From Candidatus Pedobacter colombiensis (GTDB lineage: Bacteria; Bacteroidota; Bacteroidia; Sphingobacteriales; Sphingobacteriaceae): a stretch of DNA of 64,000 nt. Position 1 is the first letter of the stretch, and each line of letters starts with the position of its first letter. The notes beneath the pieces are model-generated. The model was not told the DNA's origin. It ran no database searches and saw only the letters and a program-made list of their open reading frames with translations. The stretch spans positions 4,526,001 to 4,590,000 of the forward strand of contig CP119313.1 of NCBI GenBank assembly GCA_029202485.1, written 5' to 3'. Both the position numbers and the translations under genes were made by a program. Below are positions 43,391 through 52,303 of this stretch, one piece after another.

Positions 43391-44906
43391 CAATGCATTA
43401 GGGTATCGCAGGCTGAGCGAAAAAGATCAGTCTAGGTATTCCCTCGAATATCAGGATAAAGCCATAACAGACTATTGTAACCGGTATGATCTAAACCTGA
43501 TAGGTGTGTACACAGATAACGGTGAGTGTAGTGATACTTTTGACCGGCCCGATTACCAGGCATTAGAAAGCTTTATTAAAAAACACAAAGGTAAGGCAAG
43601 GTATCTGATCATCATGGATCATGACCGTTTCAGCCGTAATCTCCCCGAAGCATTGATGAAGATTGATGAACTCGAAGATAAACATGGGATCAAAGTGCTG
43701 GCATCAAATGAGGACGTAAACTTAGACACAAAAGACCCCGCTGTATTTATGCAGCGAGCCTTTAACTATCTTATAGCAAACCAGGAGCTGTTGCGCATCC
43801 GCAAAAGAACAAAAGATGGTATCAGGCAGGCACAATCACAGGGCAGATATGTAAATCGTGCGCCTTTCGGCTACAATAATTTGAAAGACGAAGGGAAACG
43901 TGGTGTATTGATCATCGATGAGGCAAAAGCAGATATAGTGCGCCTGATTTTTGAACAATACCTGTCAGGCGCATCTTTCTATGATGTGCATCAAAAAGCA
44001 AAAGAAATTGGCTTCCATTTTACCGGAAATGGTGCCATTCAAAAGGTGTTAGGTAACTGTACATATGCAGGGCTTGTAAAAGTAAATGGCGACCGTAAAA
44101 CACCCGATCGTATTGTAAAAGGACTTCATCAACCTATCATAGGCGAAGCAGATTATTGGTTGGTTCAGGAGCGCTTAGAAAACAAACGTCCATCAAAAGC
44201 CCAACCGAAAGAAGAATTTCCGTTGCGTGGTATTCTCAAATGCTGGTGCGGCAAAAGTATGACAGCCGGATTTTCAAAAGGAAAAACAAAATATTACCTG
44301 TATTACCGTTGTACTCAACATACCGAAACAAATATCCCTGGCTATTCCCTACATGACCAGTTTGAGAGTTTACTTGATCTGCTAAGCTTTACAAAAGATC
44401 AGGCAGATTATATTTCTGAAAGGTCAAGGGTCTTATTGAAAGAGGCCTGGGTAGATAATGCAAAGGTCTTGCTGGAAAGAGAAAAACAGCTTAAAGATAT
44501 CGACAGAAAGATCGACAAACTTGAAGAAAGACTTATGGATGATGAGATAGATGGTGGTACATACAAGAAATGGAAACAAAAGTTTTCGCAGGAAAAAGCG
44601 GTTATTTTAAAAGATATAGATACGATCAGCCAGGAGAGTAAAGGAAATAAACTGGAAAAATTAAACAGGTTGCTTCCTTTGATGACATCCATAAAAAGTA
44701 TTTATAAAGAAGCTCCTTTAAGGAGTAAACACGCTATTGTCAGAGGAGTGTTCAAACATAAACTCGTGTACATTGATGGCATGTTTAGAACTCCTTCGAT
44801 GGAACCGGCATTCCATTATAATTCACTGAAAGCCAAAGAAAAAGGGCTCCTCGAAATAGAGGAACCCTTTGGGAATGGAGACCTAATCTCCTTCTGTAGC
44901 CCGTAG
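43371..44906 (+). CDS. Large serine recombinase (integrase)
   Basis: 511 residues. Resolvase catalytic domain begins ALGYRRLSEKDQSRYSLEYQ, with the nucleophile probably Ser16 or a neighbouring Ser, and DHDRFSRNLPEAL supplies the conserved Arg. The Recombinase domain (about 165-260) follows RAPFGYNN. A zinc ribbon has CWCGKSM and YYRCTQH, and a coiled coil at about 360-440 is typical of phiC31-like integrases. The stop codon lies inside tRNA-Glu on the other strand (10-bp overlap), as expected for an integrase at its attachment site. It starts at ATG 43371, overlapping a small upstream gene. Confidence 0.93.
   Translation: MMAMTNNNALGYRRLSEKDQSRYSLEYQDKAITDYCNRYDLNLIGVYTDNGECSDTFDRPDYQALESFIKKHKGKARYLIIMDHDRFSRNLPEALMKIDELEDKHGIKVLASNEDVNLDTKDPAVFMQRAFNYLIANQELLRIRKRTKDGIRQAQSQGRYVNRAPFGYNNLKDEGKRGVLIIDEAKADIVRLIFEQYLSGASFYDVHQKAKEIGFHFTGNGAIQKVLGNCTYAGLVKVNGDRKTPDRIVKGLHQPIIGEADYWLVQERLENKRPSKAQPKEEFPLRGILKCWCGKSMTAGFSKGKTKYYLYYRCTQHTETNIPGYSLHDQFESLLDLLSFTKDQADYISERSRVLLKEAWVDNAKVLLEREKQLKDIDRKIDKLEERLMDDEIDGGTYKKWKQKFSQEKAVILKDIDTISQESKGNKLEKLNRLLPLMTSIKSIYKEAPLRSKHAIVRGVFKHKLVYIDGMFRTPSMEPAFHYNSLKAKEKGLLEIEEPFGNGDLISFCSP
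44841..44870 (-). terminator. Terminator-like hairpin of the tRNA operon inside the recombinase 3' end
   Basis: Stem AAAGGGCTCCTC/GAGGAACCCTTT (44841-44852 with 44859-44870, one mismatch). Read on the minus strand it is followed by a T-rich stretch. It would end transcription from the leftward tRNA pair, yet lies in the last 25 codons of the recombinase frame. Confidence 0.6.
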
Positions 44907-44968
44907 GGGAATCGAACCCCTGTTTCCAGAATGAAAATCTGGCGTCCTCACCCCTAGACGAACGGGCC
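44897..44968 (-). tRNA. tRNA-Glu (anticodon TTC), copy 1
   Basis: 72 bases. Anticodon loop TTTTCAT with TTC, CCAGA/TCTGG anticodon stem, GGTTCGATT T loop, acceptor GGCCCGT with ACGGGCT including a G-U closing pair. CCA is not encoded. The 3' end overlaps the recombinase stop codon, so this is the likely integration target. Confidence 0.96.
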
Positions 44969-45009
44969 ATTTAGTAAAGCGACTCACATCACTGCTTATG
45001 CCTTACTTT

Positions 45010-45085
<76 letters not shown>

Positions 45086-45128
45086 CTATATATATTTCGA
45101 GACTCCATCTCGTAATGTCTTGTTATTA

Positions 45129-45164
45129 TAAAAAAACCGCTCAACTTTTTTTGTAAAGCGGTTT
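45129..45164 (-). terminator. Terminator between the tRNA pairs
   Basis: Stem AAACCGCT/AGCGGTTT (45134-45141 with 45157-45164), with an A run at its left end that becomes a T run on the minus strand. It would end transcripts from the right-hand tRNA pair. Confidence 0.78.
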
Positions 45165-45167
45165 CTG

Positions 45168-45239
45168 TAGCCCGTAGGGGAATCGAACCCCTGTTTCCAG
45201 AATGAAAATCTGGCGTCCTCACCCCTAGACGAACGGGCC
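45168..45239 (-). tRNA. tRNA-Glu (anticodon TTC), copy 2
   Basis: Identical to copy 1 at 44897-44968, with intact folding. Its 3' flank is the terminator hairpin instead of the recombinase, so this copy may represent the undisturbed arrangement. Confidence 0.96.
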
Positions 45240-45280
45240 ATTTAGTAAAGCGACTCACATCACTGCTTATGCCTTACTTT

Positions 45281-45356
<76 letters not shown>

Positions 45357-45467
45357 CTATATACAATTTCGTTAGTGTTTGTTAAATCCTTAACTCTTCT
45401 TCCGAATTGGAATGCAAAGATATAATTCGTTTCTTTGTGGTGCAAATTTATTTTAAAAAATATTTCC

Positions 45468-46343
45468 ATGTCGCATAAAGCAGGTTTTGTAAGTATAATC
45501 GGTAAGCCCAATGTGGGTAAATCAACCTTAATGAATGCCCTGGTGGGTGAAAAGCTTTCTATCATTACTCCAAAAGCACAGACTACCCGTCACCGCATTT
45601 TAGGAATTGTGAACGAAGAAAGTTATCAAATTGTTTTTTCGGACACGCCCGGCATCATAAAACCGCGCTACGGACTGCAAGATTCTATGATGAGTTCGGT
45701 AAAAGGAGCACTTACTGATGCAGATCTGATCTTGTTTGTTACGGACATTAATGAACAGCATGATGAGAATGATGTGTTAGAAAAAATCACGAATACCACC
45801 ATTCCCATGATTGTATTGATTAATAAGATTGACAATGCCACACAGGAACAGGTTGATGAAAAAATTGCTTACTGGCAAGAGCAATTAAAACCTAAACACA
45901 TTTTCGCAATATCTGCGCTTCATCAGTATAATCTGGAAGGAATTATGAATACGGTATTAGATTTTTTACCGGAACATGCTCCTTTTTATGATAAAGAAGA
46001 CCTTACAGACCGCAACCAAAGGTTCTTTGTTTCTGAGATCATCCGTGAGAAGATCTTTAACAACTACCAAAAAGAAATCCCATACAGCACCGAAGTCATC
46101 ATTACATCCTATAAAGAAGAAGAAACCATCACAAGAATCAGCGCCGAAATTATTGTAGAGCGTGATTCGCAAAAGAACATCCTCATTGGAAAAGGTGGAG
46201 CCAGTCTTAAAAAAGTTGGAATGGAAGCCCGCAAAGACATTGAGAAGTTCCTGGATCAGAAAGTTTTTCTAGAAACCTTTGTAAAGGTAATCCCCGATTG
46301 GCGCAGCAAAAAGAACTACCTAAAAAGCTTCGGCTACGAGTAA
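45468..46343 (+). CDS. era: GTPase Era
   Basis: 291 residues from ATG 45468 (MSHKAGFVSIIGKPNVGKST); 11 further upstream codons in frame are not part of the family. G1 GKPNVGKST, G3 DTPGI, G4 NKID and a C-terminal KH domain (ERDSQKNILIGKGGASLKKV) are all present. Era binds the 3' end of 16S rRNA and assists 30S maturation. It lies 84 bp upstream of der, a second ribosome-assembly GTPase, on the same strand. Essential in most bacteria. Confidence 0.97.
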   Translation: MSHKAGFVSIIGKPNVGKSTLMNALVGEKLSIITPKAQTTRHRILGIVNEESYQIVFSDTPGIIKPRYGLQDSMMSSVKGALTDADLILFVTDINEQHDENDVLEKITNTTIPMIVLINKIDNATQEQVDEKIAYWQEQLKPKHIFAISALHQYNLEGIMNTVLDFLPEHAPFYDKEDLTDRNQRFFVSEIIREKIFNNYQKEIPYSTEVIITSYKEEETITRISAEIIVERDSQKNILIGKGGASLKKVGMEARKDIEKFLDQKVFLETFVKVIPDWRSKKNYLKSFGYE

Positions 46344-46389
46344 GATTTCTTAACAAAAACTAAAATCAGTCATATCCACAGGGATTATG

Positions 46390-46397
46390 TATCTTTG
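46390..46397 (+). promoter_or_regulatory. Candidate -7 promoter box for der
   Basis: TATCTTTG fits TAnnTTTG and lies 30 bp before the der ATG. No -33 TTTG at the right distance, so read-through from era may also supply der. Confidence 0.4.
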
Positions 46398-46427
46398 TGG
46401 CTTTTAAAATATTCGTATAAAAAACCC

Positions 46428-47729
46428 ATGGCAAATATTATTGCAATTGTCGGAAGACCTAACGTAGGCAAATCTACCCTTTTTAACCGCTTAACTGAAA
46501 GTCGTAAAGCTATTGTTGATGATTTCAGCGGGGTAACGCGCGACCGTCATTACGGTTCAGCAGAGTGGACAGACAAACAGTTTACCGTAATCGATACGGG
46601 TGGCTATGTAGCCAATTCGGAAGATGTATTTGAAACTGCTATCCGCGAACAGGTGGTTATTGCCATAGAAGAAGCCACTGTGCTTTTGTTTTTGGTCGAT
46701 GTAACCACAGGCATTACCGATCTTGACGATGAGATTGCACAATTACTTAGACGCAGTAAAAAACCTGTATTTGTTGTTGTAAACAAAGTAGACAATACCC
46801 AATTACAAAATGATGCAGCTGTATTCTACGGTTTCGGCCTTGGAGAGATCCACCCGATATCATCTATGACGGGATCAGGAACAGGAGATTTATTGGATGA
46901 AGTGATCAAACACTTTGAAGATGCTCCCGAAGAAGAAAACACATTGCCTAAGCTGACTATCGTAGGAAGACCAAACGTAGGAAAATCATCCCTGATCAAT
47001 GCATTGATTGGAAAAGAAAGAAATATTGTAACCCCTATTGCAGGAACAACGAGAGATTCTATTCATATTCACTACAACCAATTCGGTCATGAATTTATGT
47101 TTATTGATACTGCAGGTTTGCGTAAAAAAACCAAGGTAAAAGAAAACATCGAGTTCTATTCCGTTATGCGTACCATTAAAGCGTTGGAAGAAGCTGATGT
47201 AGTGGTATTGATGATCGATGCAATGGAAGGTCTGGAATCGCAGGATGTGAATATATTCCACCTTGCAGAGAAAAACAAGAAAGGTATTGTTATCCTGGTT
47301 AACAAATGGGATTTGGTAGAAAAGAACAGCAAAACAATCAATGCTTTTGAGGATCAGATCCGCCAGAAATTACAACCGTTTACAGATATCCCTATTATCT
47401 TTACTTCGGCCATAAACAAACAACGTATATTCCAGGCAATCGAAACAGCATTGGATGTATACAAAAACAGAGGTAAAAAGATCCCTACATCAAAATTAAA
47501 TGATGTAATGTTACCAATCATCGAAAAATACCCACCTCCTGCATTGAAAGGAAAATACATCAAAATCAAATACATCACTCAGATCAATGGTACATCTCCG
47601 ATGTTTGCCTTCTTCTGTAACCTTCCTCAATACATTAAAGAACCGTACAAACGTTTCATTGAGAATAAGCTACGGGAGAACTTTGATTTTAGCGGAGTGC
47701 CAATTCAAATCTATTTCAGACAGAAATAA
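46428..47729 (+). CDS. der: Ribosome-associated GTPase Der (EngA)
   Basis: 433 residues from ATG 46428. Two tandem GTPase domains: GRPNVGKSTLF near residue 9 with DTGG and NKVD, and GRPNVGKSSLI near 180 with DTAGL and NKWD, followed by a C-terminal KH-like domain. Der assists 50S assembly. A GTG 33 bp upstream in frame falls within the promoter box and is not needed. Converges with the protease gene, with only 7 bp between stops. Confidence 0.97.
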   Translation: MANIIAIVGRPNVGKSTLFNRLTESRKAIVDDFSGVTRDRHYGSAEWTDKQFTVIDTGGYVANSEDVFETAIREQVVIAIEEATVLLFLVDVTTGITDLDDEIAQLLRRSKKPVFVVVNKVDNTQLQNDAAVFYGFGLGEIHPISSMTGSGTGDLLDEVIKHFEDAPEEENTLPKLTIVGRPNVGKSSLINALIGKERNIVTPIAGTTRDSIHIHYNQFGHEFMFIDTAGLRKKTKVKENIEFYSVMRTIKALEEADVVVLMIDAMEGLESQDVNIFHLAEKNKKGIVILVNKWDLVEKNSKTINAFEDQIRQKLQPFTDIPIIFTSAINKQRIFQAIETALDVYKNRGKKIPTSKLNDVMLPIIEKYPPPALKGKYIKIKYITQINGTSPMFAFFCNLPQYIKEPYKRFIENKLRENFDFSGVPIQIYFRQK

Positions 47730-47736
47730 AAGATTT

Positions 47737-49311
47737 TTATTGCAGGCTGGTAACAGCTTGCTTTACCATAGGATCACTTAGGTTTAATGCCCTATAATAA
47801 CCGGCATCACCTAAGTGATACTTGTATAAAAGCAGTTTGATATCATTACAAATAAGTGCTTTTGAAGCACTCAACTGCTTCTGATCTATCACAACATCCC
47901 TATTCTGGATATACTTTAGTAAATCTTTATAATCGTTATCACTGATCGAAAAGGTAGCCATATTTTGATCCAGATAAGTCGCATTGTACCGACTTGCCAG
48001 TACATCGTACACAAAATCAAACAATATTTTCTTTGAAATCAGCTTGCTGTAAAACTTATTATACCCCACCGTATCTAGCTTTACATATATATCCGGCTGT
48101 ATCCCTCCCCTTGTTAAGTTCTTTACCGAGTCTTTTGCACTATATACGTTATCTGTAGTCAGCTCACCATCGTTAAAACGATCATCAATTTCATTCTTAT
48201 AAGCCGTGTAGCCCTTTTTATATGATTTCTGAATACTCCTACCTAATGGCGTATAATAACGCGCTATGGTAAGATTTAAAGCAGATCCATCACCAAAAGG
48301 GAACTGTTCCTGCACCAATCCTTTACCAAAAGAACGACGACCAATAATCACTCCCCTACCCCAATCCTGTACAGCGCCGGCAAGAATCTCACTGGCAGAA
48401 GCTGAATTTTCATTAATCAGGATAGCTAATTTACCTTGTTCAAACTCTCCTCCACCCGACGTTGTATAGTCTGTTCGTGGTTCATGTTTACCTTCAGTAT
48501 ATACAATTAACTTATTTTCCTGCAAAATTTGGTTGGCCAATCCGGTAGCAGCACTCAGGTACCCACCCCCATTATCCCTCAAATCAAGGATCAGCTTTTT
48601 CATGCCTTTTGATTTAAGTGCTCTTATCGCTTCAATAAAATCTTTATCTGTATCTGCACCAAACTTACTGATCCTGATATAAGCGGTTTCGGGGTTCAGC
48701 AAATAGGCAGCATCAATACTACTCACCTTTACCCGGCTACGATTTACAAAGAAAACCACCTGTTGCGTATCTTTAGGATGAAGGATGGTTAACTTTACAG
48801 CTGTGCCCTTCCTACCTCTTATCCGTCCCACCATTTGCTCTCTTGGCAAAGCCTTACCACTTACCGTAACGGTATCAATTTTCAGTATTTTATCTCCTTG
48901 TCTAATCCCGGCATTAAAGGCAGGACCATCTTTTACCACGTCGGTTACCAGCAAAGTATCGTTTAATATATAATATTCAATGCCAATACCTTCAAAATTT
49001 CCCTCCAGCGTTTCGGTCATTTCATTGGCTTTGGCTGGTGGGAGGTACATGCTGTGCGGATCGAGTTGATGCAACAGACTATCTATAGGCAAGTGGTTTA
49101 AAGAATCAGCATTTATCTCATCAACGTAGTTTTTATTGATGATATGGATAATTTCATCCACCTTTTCGGTGTTGTTATTGGCAATTGCTACAGGCTTTTG
49201 AAACTGGTACCCCTGATCTTTCAAAAACTTATAGCCCAAAAACATCCCACCTATTAATGTAACCGAATAAGTGAGGGCTATCAAGAGATTAAAACGGGTA
49301 TTCCTATTCAT
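47737..49311 (-). CDS. S41 family C-terminal processing peptidase
   Basis: 524 residues. One N-terminal transmembrane anchor (LIALTYSVTLIGGMFLGYKF), a PDZ domain (GIGIEYYI ... GPAFNAGIRQGDKIL) and the S41 fold with KKLILDLRDNGGGYL. The catalytic Ser is in NENSASASEILAGAV and the Lys in SFGKGLVQ, the Ser-Lys dyad of CtpA/Prc proteases. Acts in the periplasm, trimming C-termini of envelope proteins. A TAACTTTG box ends 14 bp before the ATG. Monocistronic. Confidence 0.95.
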   Translation of the reverse strand: MNRNTRFNLLIALTYSVTLIGGMFLGYKFLKDQGYQFQKPVAIANNNTEKVDEIIHIINKNYVDEINADSLNHLPIDSLLHQLDPHSMYLPPAKANEMTETLEGNFEGIGIEYYILNDTLLVTDVVKDGPAFNAGIRQGDKILKIDTVTVSGKALPREQMVGRIRGRKGTAVKLTILHPKDTQQVVFFVNRSRVKVSSIDAAYLLNPETAYIRISKFGADTDKDFIEAIRALKSKGMKKLILDLRDNGGGYLSAATGLANQILQENKLIVYTEGKHEPRTDYTTSGGGEFEQGKLAILINENSASASEILAGAVQDWGRGVIIGRRSFGKGLVQEQFPFGDGSALNLTIARYYTPLGRSIQKSYKKGYTAYKNEIDDRFNDGELTTDNVYSAKDSVKNLTRGGIQPDIYVKLDTVGYNKFYSKLISKKILFDFVYDVLASRYNATYLDQNMATFSISDNDYKDLLKYIQNRDVVIDQKQLSASKALICNDIKLLLYKYHLGDAGYYRALNLSDPMVKQAVTSLQ

Positions 49312-49325
49312 AGATAATTGATGTA

Positions 49326-49333
49326 CAAAGTTA
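49326..49333 (-). promoter_or_regulatory. Candidate -7 promoter box for the S41 peptidase
   Basis: TAACTTTG on the minus strand matches TAnnTTTG, ending 14 bp before the ATG. The rest of the 264-bp gap to murQ shows no other signal. Confidence 0.45.
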
Positions 49334-49575
49334 TGAAATTACCTAGTCAATTAATAAATTAAACGATGTTCATTTGCAATTGTTTAACTTTTTGACTGAA
49401 TTATTTTCGAAGTCACAGAACCAGGGTTAATTATATGGTTTTTGTGCTTAAATTTCTTGTTTAACCAGAAAATAACGAATTTTATAAATCCATCCTAAGC
49501 ATTACTGCAACAAATGGAATAATTGAACGACTAATAGTAGTCCCTAAAACATTAAAACTATACATAGAAAAAAAT

Positions 49576-50388
49576 ATGATAAGAGTAACCGAGCAAGAGT
49601 CAAAGTACCATGATATCGACCAGATGTCGGTACTTGAGATTCTGAAAGGCATCAACGAAGAAGATAAACTTGTTCCTCAGGCTGTAGAAAAAGTGATCCC
49701 CCAAATAGAAAAATTAGCTTCGGCAGTAGCAGAGCGAATGGTGAATGGAGGGCGGTTATTTTATATCGGAGCAGGTACCAGCGGCCGGCTGGGCGTAGTG
49801 GATGCTTCAGAATGTCCGCCTACATTTGGCGTTCCTTTTGATTGGGTAGTTGGCATCATTGCAGGTGGTGATACGGCCATCAGAAAAGCAGTCGAAAACG
49901 CAGAGGATGATGCAAATCAGGCTTGGTTAGACCTTCAGGAGTACAACATCAACGCCAAAGATTGCTTAATTGGTCTGGCAGCTTCAGGAACTACACCTTA
50001 TGTTGTAGGCGGCTTAAATACTGCACGAGAAAAAGGAATCCTTACAGGATGTATTGTATGTAACGAAGGCGGTCCCATTGCTGCCGAAAGTGATTTCCCT
50101 GTAGAGGTAGTTGTTGGCCCGGAGTTTTTAACAGGATCAACCCGTATGAAATCCGGTACTGCACAAAAGCTGGTTTTAAATATGCTGAGTACTACAGTAA
50201 TGATTAGACTAGGCAGAGTAAAGGGCAATAAAATGGTGGATATGCAGTTAACCAATCATAAACTGGTTGACAGAGGCACACAAATGGTAATGGATGAATT
50301 ACAAATCGACCATGACCATGCCGCCGATTTACTACTTCGTTACGGAAGTGTTCGCAAAGCTGTTGAAGCCAGTAAAAGCAAATCGTAA
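49576..50388 (+). CDS. murQ: N-acetylmuramic acid 6-phosphate etherase
   Basis: 270 residues. SIS fold with family motifs GAGTSGRLGVVDASECPPTF and GIIAGGD, and STRMKSGTAQK near 190. Splits the lactyl ether of MurNAc-6-phosphate to GlcNAc-6-phosphate and lactate in peptidoglycan recycling. Slightly shorter than the 295-300 residues of enterobacterial MurQ, as the C-terminal helical extension is trimmed. The next gene follows after 15 bp, so the two are probably co-transcribed. Confidence 0.96.
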   Translation: MIRVTEQESKYHDIDQMSVLEILKGINEEDKLVPQAVEKVIPQIEKLASAVAERMVNGGRLFYIGAGTSGRLGVVDASECPPTFGVPFDWVVGIIAGGDTAIRKAVENAEDDANQAWLDLQEYNINAKDCLIGLAASGTTPYVVGGLNTAREKGILTGCIVCNEGGPIAAESDFPVEVVVGPEFLTGSTRMKSGTAQKLVLNMLSTTVMIRLGRVKGNKMVDMQLTNHKLVDRGTQMVMDELQIDHDHAADLLLRYGSVRKAVEASKSKS

Positions 50389-50403
50389 AACAACAAGCAA
50401 ATC

Positions 50404-50976
50404 ATGCACGAAATAGAACCTTATTACCTCTGGAGGGATGATTATATAGCAGCGGAAGATGAGCGTTCGCCCTTTTACAATACAGAGTATTCGGAGTTTT
50501 ATTTTGACAAGCAGCTGTACAACTTCCTCATTCACCCCCAATGGGATGACTTTGGTTCAGGCACTTTATACCTGAAAGTATTGTATGTGGACTATGATAG
50601 AAACTACGCTATAATTGAATTTATAGGCGAATGGAATGATGCCATTGGCAATGACATCATGCTTTTAAAACGTGAAATTCTGGAACTGATGATGGATGAA
50701 GGCATCAATAAGTTTATCCTTATAGGCGAAAACGTGCTGAACTTCCACTCTTCTGAAGAAGACAGCTATTATGAAGAATGGTTTCAGGAGGTTGAAGATG
50801 GCTGGATTACCGGCATTAATTTCCAGGAACATGTCATCAATGAGTTCAAAAGCAATAACATCGATTACTACATTAACTTTGGTGGACAGCTTGACGATTT
50901 GGCATGGCGTACCTTAAAACCCCTTCAATTCTTTAAAAAAGTTGAAGAAACCCTGACAAAAAGGCTCGGGGCATAG
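50404..50976 (+). CDS. Conserved hypothetical protein
   Basis: 190 residues, very acidic and aromatic-rich (YYLWRDDYIAAEDERSPFYN, EEDSYYEEWFQEVEDGW). Soluble, with no signal peptide or membrane segment, and no catalytic motif I can name. The alternating pattern in the middle (TLYLKVLYVDYDRNYAIIEF) suggests an alpha/beta fold. It sits 15 bp after murQ and is likely translated from the same mRNA; whether it acts in cell-wall recycling is unknown. Confidence 0.85.
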   Translation: MHEIEPYYLWRDDYIAAEDERSPFYNTEYSEFYFDKQLYNFLIHPQWDDFGSGTLYLKVLYVDYDRNYAIIEFIGEWNDAIGNDIMLLKREILELMMDEGINKFILIGENVLNFHSSEEDSYYEEWFQEVEDGWITGINFQEHVINEFKSNNIDYYINFGGQLDDLAWRTLKPLQFFKKVEETLTKRLGA

Positions 50977-50978
50977 CT

Positions 50979-51008
50979 TTTGTAAGAGAAAAACAATTAG
51001 TACCTTTA
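50979..51008 (+). promoter_or_regulatory. Promoter for the BI-1 family gene
   Basis: TTTG (50979-50982), 18-bp spacer, then TACCTTTA (51001-51008), a near match to TTTG-N19-TAnnTTTG. Lies 16 bp before the ATG at 51025. Confidence 0.55.
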
Positions 51009-51024
51009 AATAAATTTAAAACAA

Positions 51025-51777
51025 ATGGATAACAACAATAATCAAAACTGGTCACAACAGTCCGTTTTTGTAGAAGATATCACGGGTAAAGTTGCTAAGA
51101 AATTCTTCGCCAATGTATTCTTATGGATGTTTGTGGCATTAAGCATATCAAGCTTTGCAGCTTACTATATGTCGAACACTCCTGAAATGATGACTTACCT
51201 GATCAATCAGGAAACCGGTAAAATGGGAATGTTAGGTTGGGTGGCGATGCTTGCTCCGCTTGGCTTGGTTATGCTGATGAGTGCAGGCCTTAACCGCCTT
51301 TCTTTTGGGGCATTGGTAGGGGTTTTCATTCTTTACTCTGTACTAACAGGAGTCAGCTTAAGCTTTATTCTACTGGCTTACACCTCAGGCTCAGTGTTGA
51401 GCTGCTTTATTGGGGCTGCCGGTATTTTTGGTATTATGGCAGTAATGGGTTATACCACCAATGTTGATTTAAGTAAATTTGGCCCTATCCTGATGATTGG
51501 TATAGTAGGCTTAATAATTGCCAGTGTTGTAAACATGTTCATTCAAAGTGCAAACTTTAGCCTGTTCATGGCCTTTATAGGTATCGCGATCTTTACCGCC
51601 TTAACTGCTTACGACGTTCAAAAACTGAAAAGGATAGGCGCAGGCATTGAAGAAAGTGGTGCAACTATGCAAGATGCAGATACTAAGAAATTAGCTATCA
51701 TGGGTGCTTTATCCCTTTATCTTGACTTCTTAAACATCTTCATTTACTTGTTAAGAATATTTGGCGACAGAAGATAA
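51025..51777 (+). CDS. Bax inhibitor-1/YccA family membrane protein
   Basis: 250 residues with seven hydrophobic segments from about residue 30. The N-terminal stretch DITGKVAKKFFANVFLWMFVALSISSFAAYY and the C-terminal TALTAYDVQKLKRIG, with acidic residues near the end of the last helices, are characteristic of BI-1/YccA (TMBIM) inner-membrane proteins, which in bacteria can act as pH-dependent calcium leak channels or modulate FtsH. Own promoter and terminator, so monocistronic. Confidence 0.94.
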   Translation: MDNNNNQNWSQQSVFVEDITGKVAKKFFANVFLWMFVALSISSFAAYYMSNTPEMMTYLINQETGKMGMLGWVAMLAPLGLVMLMSAGLNRLSFGALVGVFILYSVLTGVSLSFILLAYTSGSVLSCFIGAAGIFGIMAVMGYTTNVDLSKFGPILMIGIVGLIIASVVNMFIQSANFSLFMAFIGIAIFTALTAYDVQKLKRIGAGIEESGATMQDADTKKLAIMGALSLYLDFLNIFIYLLRIFGDRR

Positions 51778-51799
51778 TCGCAATCTTAAATTATACTAT

Positions 51800-51832
51800 A
51801 AGGCTCCCAATTTTCGGGAGCCTTATTTGTTT
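51800..51832 (+). terminator. Rho-independent terminator after BI-1 gene
   Basis: 9-bp stem AAGGCTCCC/GGGAGCCTT (51800-51808 with 51816-51824), 7-base loop and T-rich tail. Confidence 0.88.
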
Positions 51833-51868
51833 AATAGCTTTAAAACGATTTGACAGTAAAGCGCGTAA

Positions 51869-51909
51869 TTGCTGGGGCCTTGCCGGGGTGTTGCTGGGGC
51901 CTTGCCGGG
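51869..51909. repeat. Two tandem copies of a GC-rich 22-bp unit
   Basis: TTGCTGGGGCCTTGCCGGG occurs at 51869-51887 and 51891-51909, 22 bp apart. It contrasts with its AT-rich surroundings between the BI-1 terminator and the metH leader. No gene is seen in 51833-52042 otherwise. Confidence 0.8.
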
Positions 51910-52042
51910 ACTAAAACCTTATAAACACCTGAGCAAGCCCTTTGGTAAACAGGCCTATTCCAAGAGGAAAACAAAATATAATTCCATTTTACACCACAAA
52001 TCACTTGTTTGCTACAATTTTATATGCTTTAACGGCTGTTTT

Positions 52043-52074
52043 TTTGGAAATGATTTTTCTTTGTTGCACCTTTG
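52043..52074 (+). promoter_or_regulatory. Promoter of the metH leader
   Basis: TTTG (52043-52046), 20-bp spacer and CACCTTTG (52067-52074, a near match to TAnnTTTG). Start of transcription would fall at about 52080, exactly at the first base of the riboswitch P1 stem. Confidence 0.55.
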
Positions 52075-52079
52075 TAATG

Positions 52080-52185
52080 CTTATAGAGAAAGACGGAGGG
52101 ATTAGACCCTGCGAAGTCTTGGCAACCTGTGCTTACAAGGTGCTACATTCTACTGGAAACAAATCACCGGGTCCAGAAAGATAAG
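52080..52185 (+). promoter_or_regulatory. SAM riboswitch (SAM-I/S-box type) controlling metH
   Basis: P1 stem CTTAT/ATAAG closes the element. Between them are the AGAGaaAGaCGGAGGGAttaGACCC block, GCGAAGTCTTGGCAACC core, and the final GAAAGATAAG-like strand, which together define S-box leaders. It binds S-adenosylmethionine and would lower metH expression when SAM is plentiful. Downstream to the metH ATG, AATAAGCT (52213-52220) can pair with AGCTTATT (52272-52279), but no strong terminator with T run is seen, so control may act on translation. 118 bp from its end to the metH start. Confidence 0.88.
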
Positions 52186-52303
52186 TTGAATTCGCCCAAC
52201 GCCTGAATTCCGAATAAGCTTTGTATGTAATGAGTTCGGCACTTGTTTAGGCTTTCGCCTCTATCAACTTTAGCTTATTACCTGCTCATATGATTTTTTG
52301 TAA

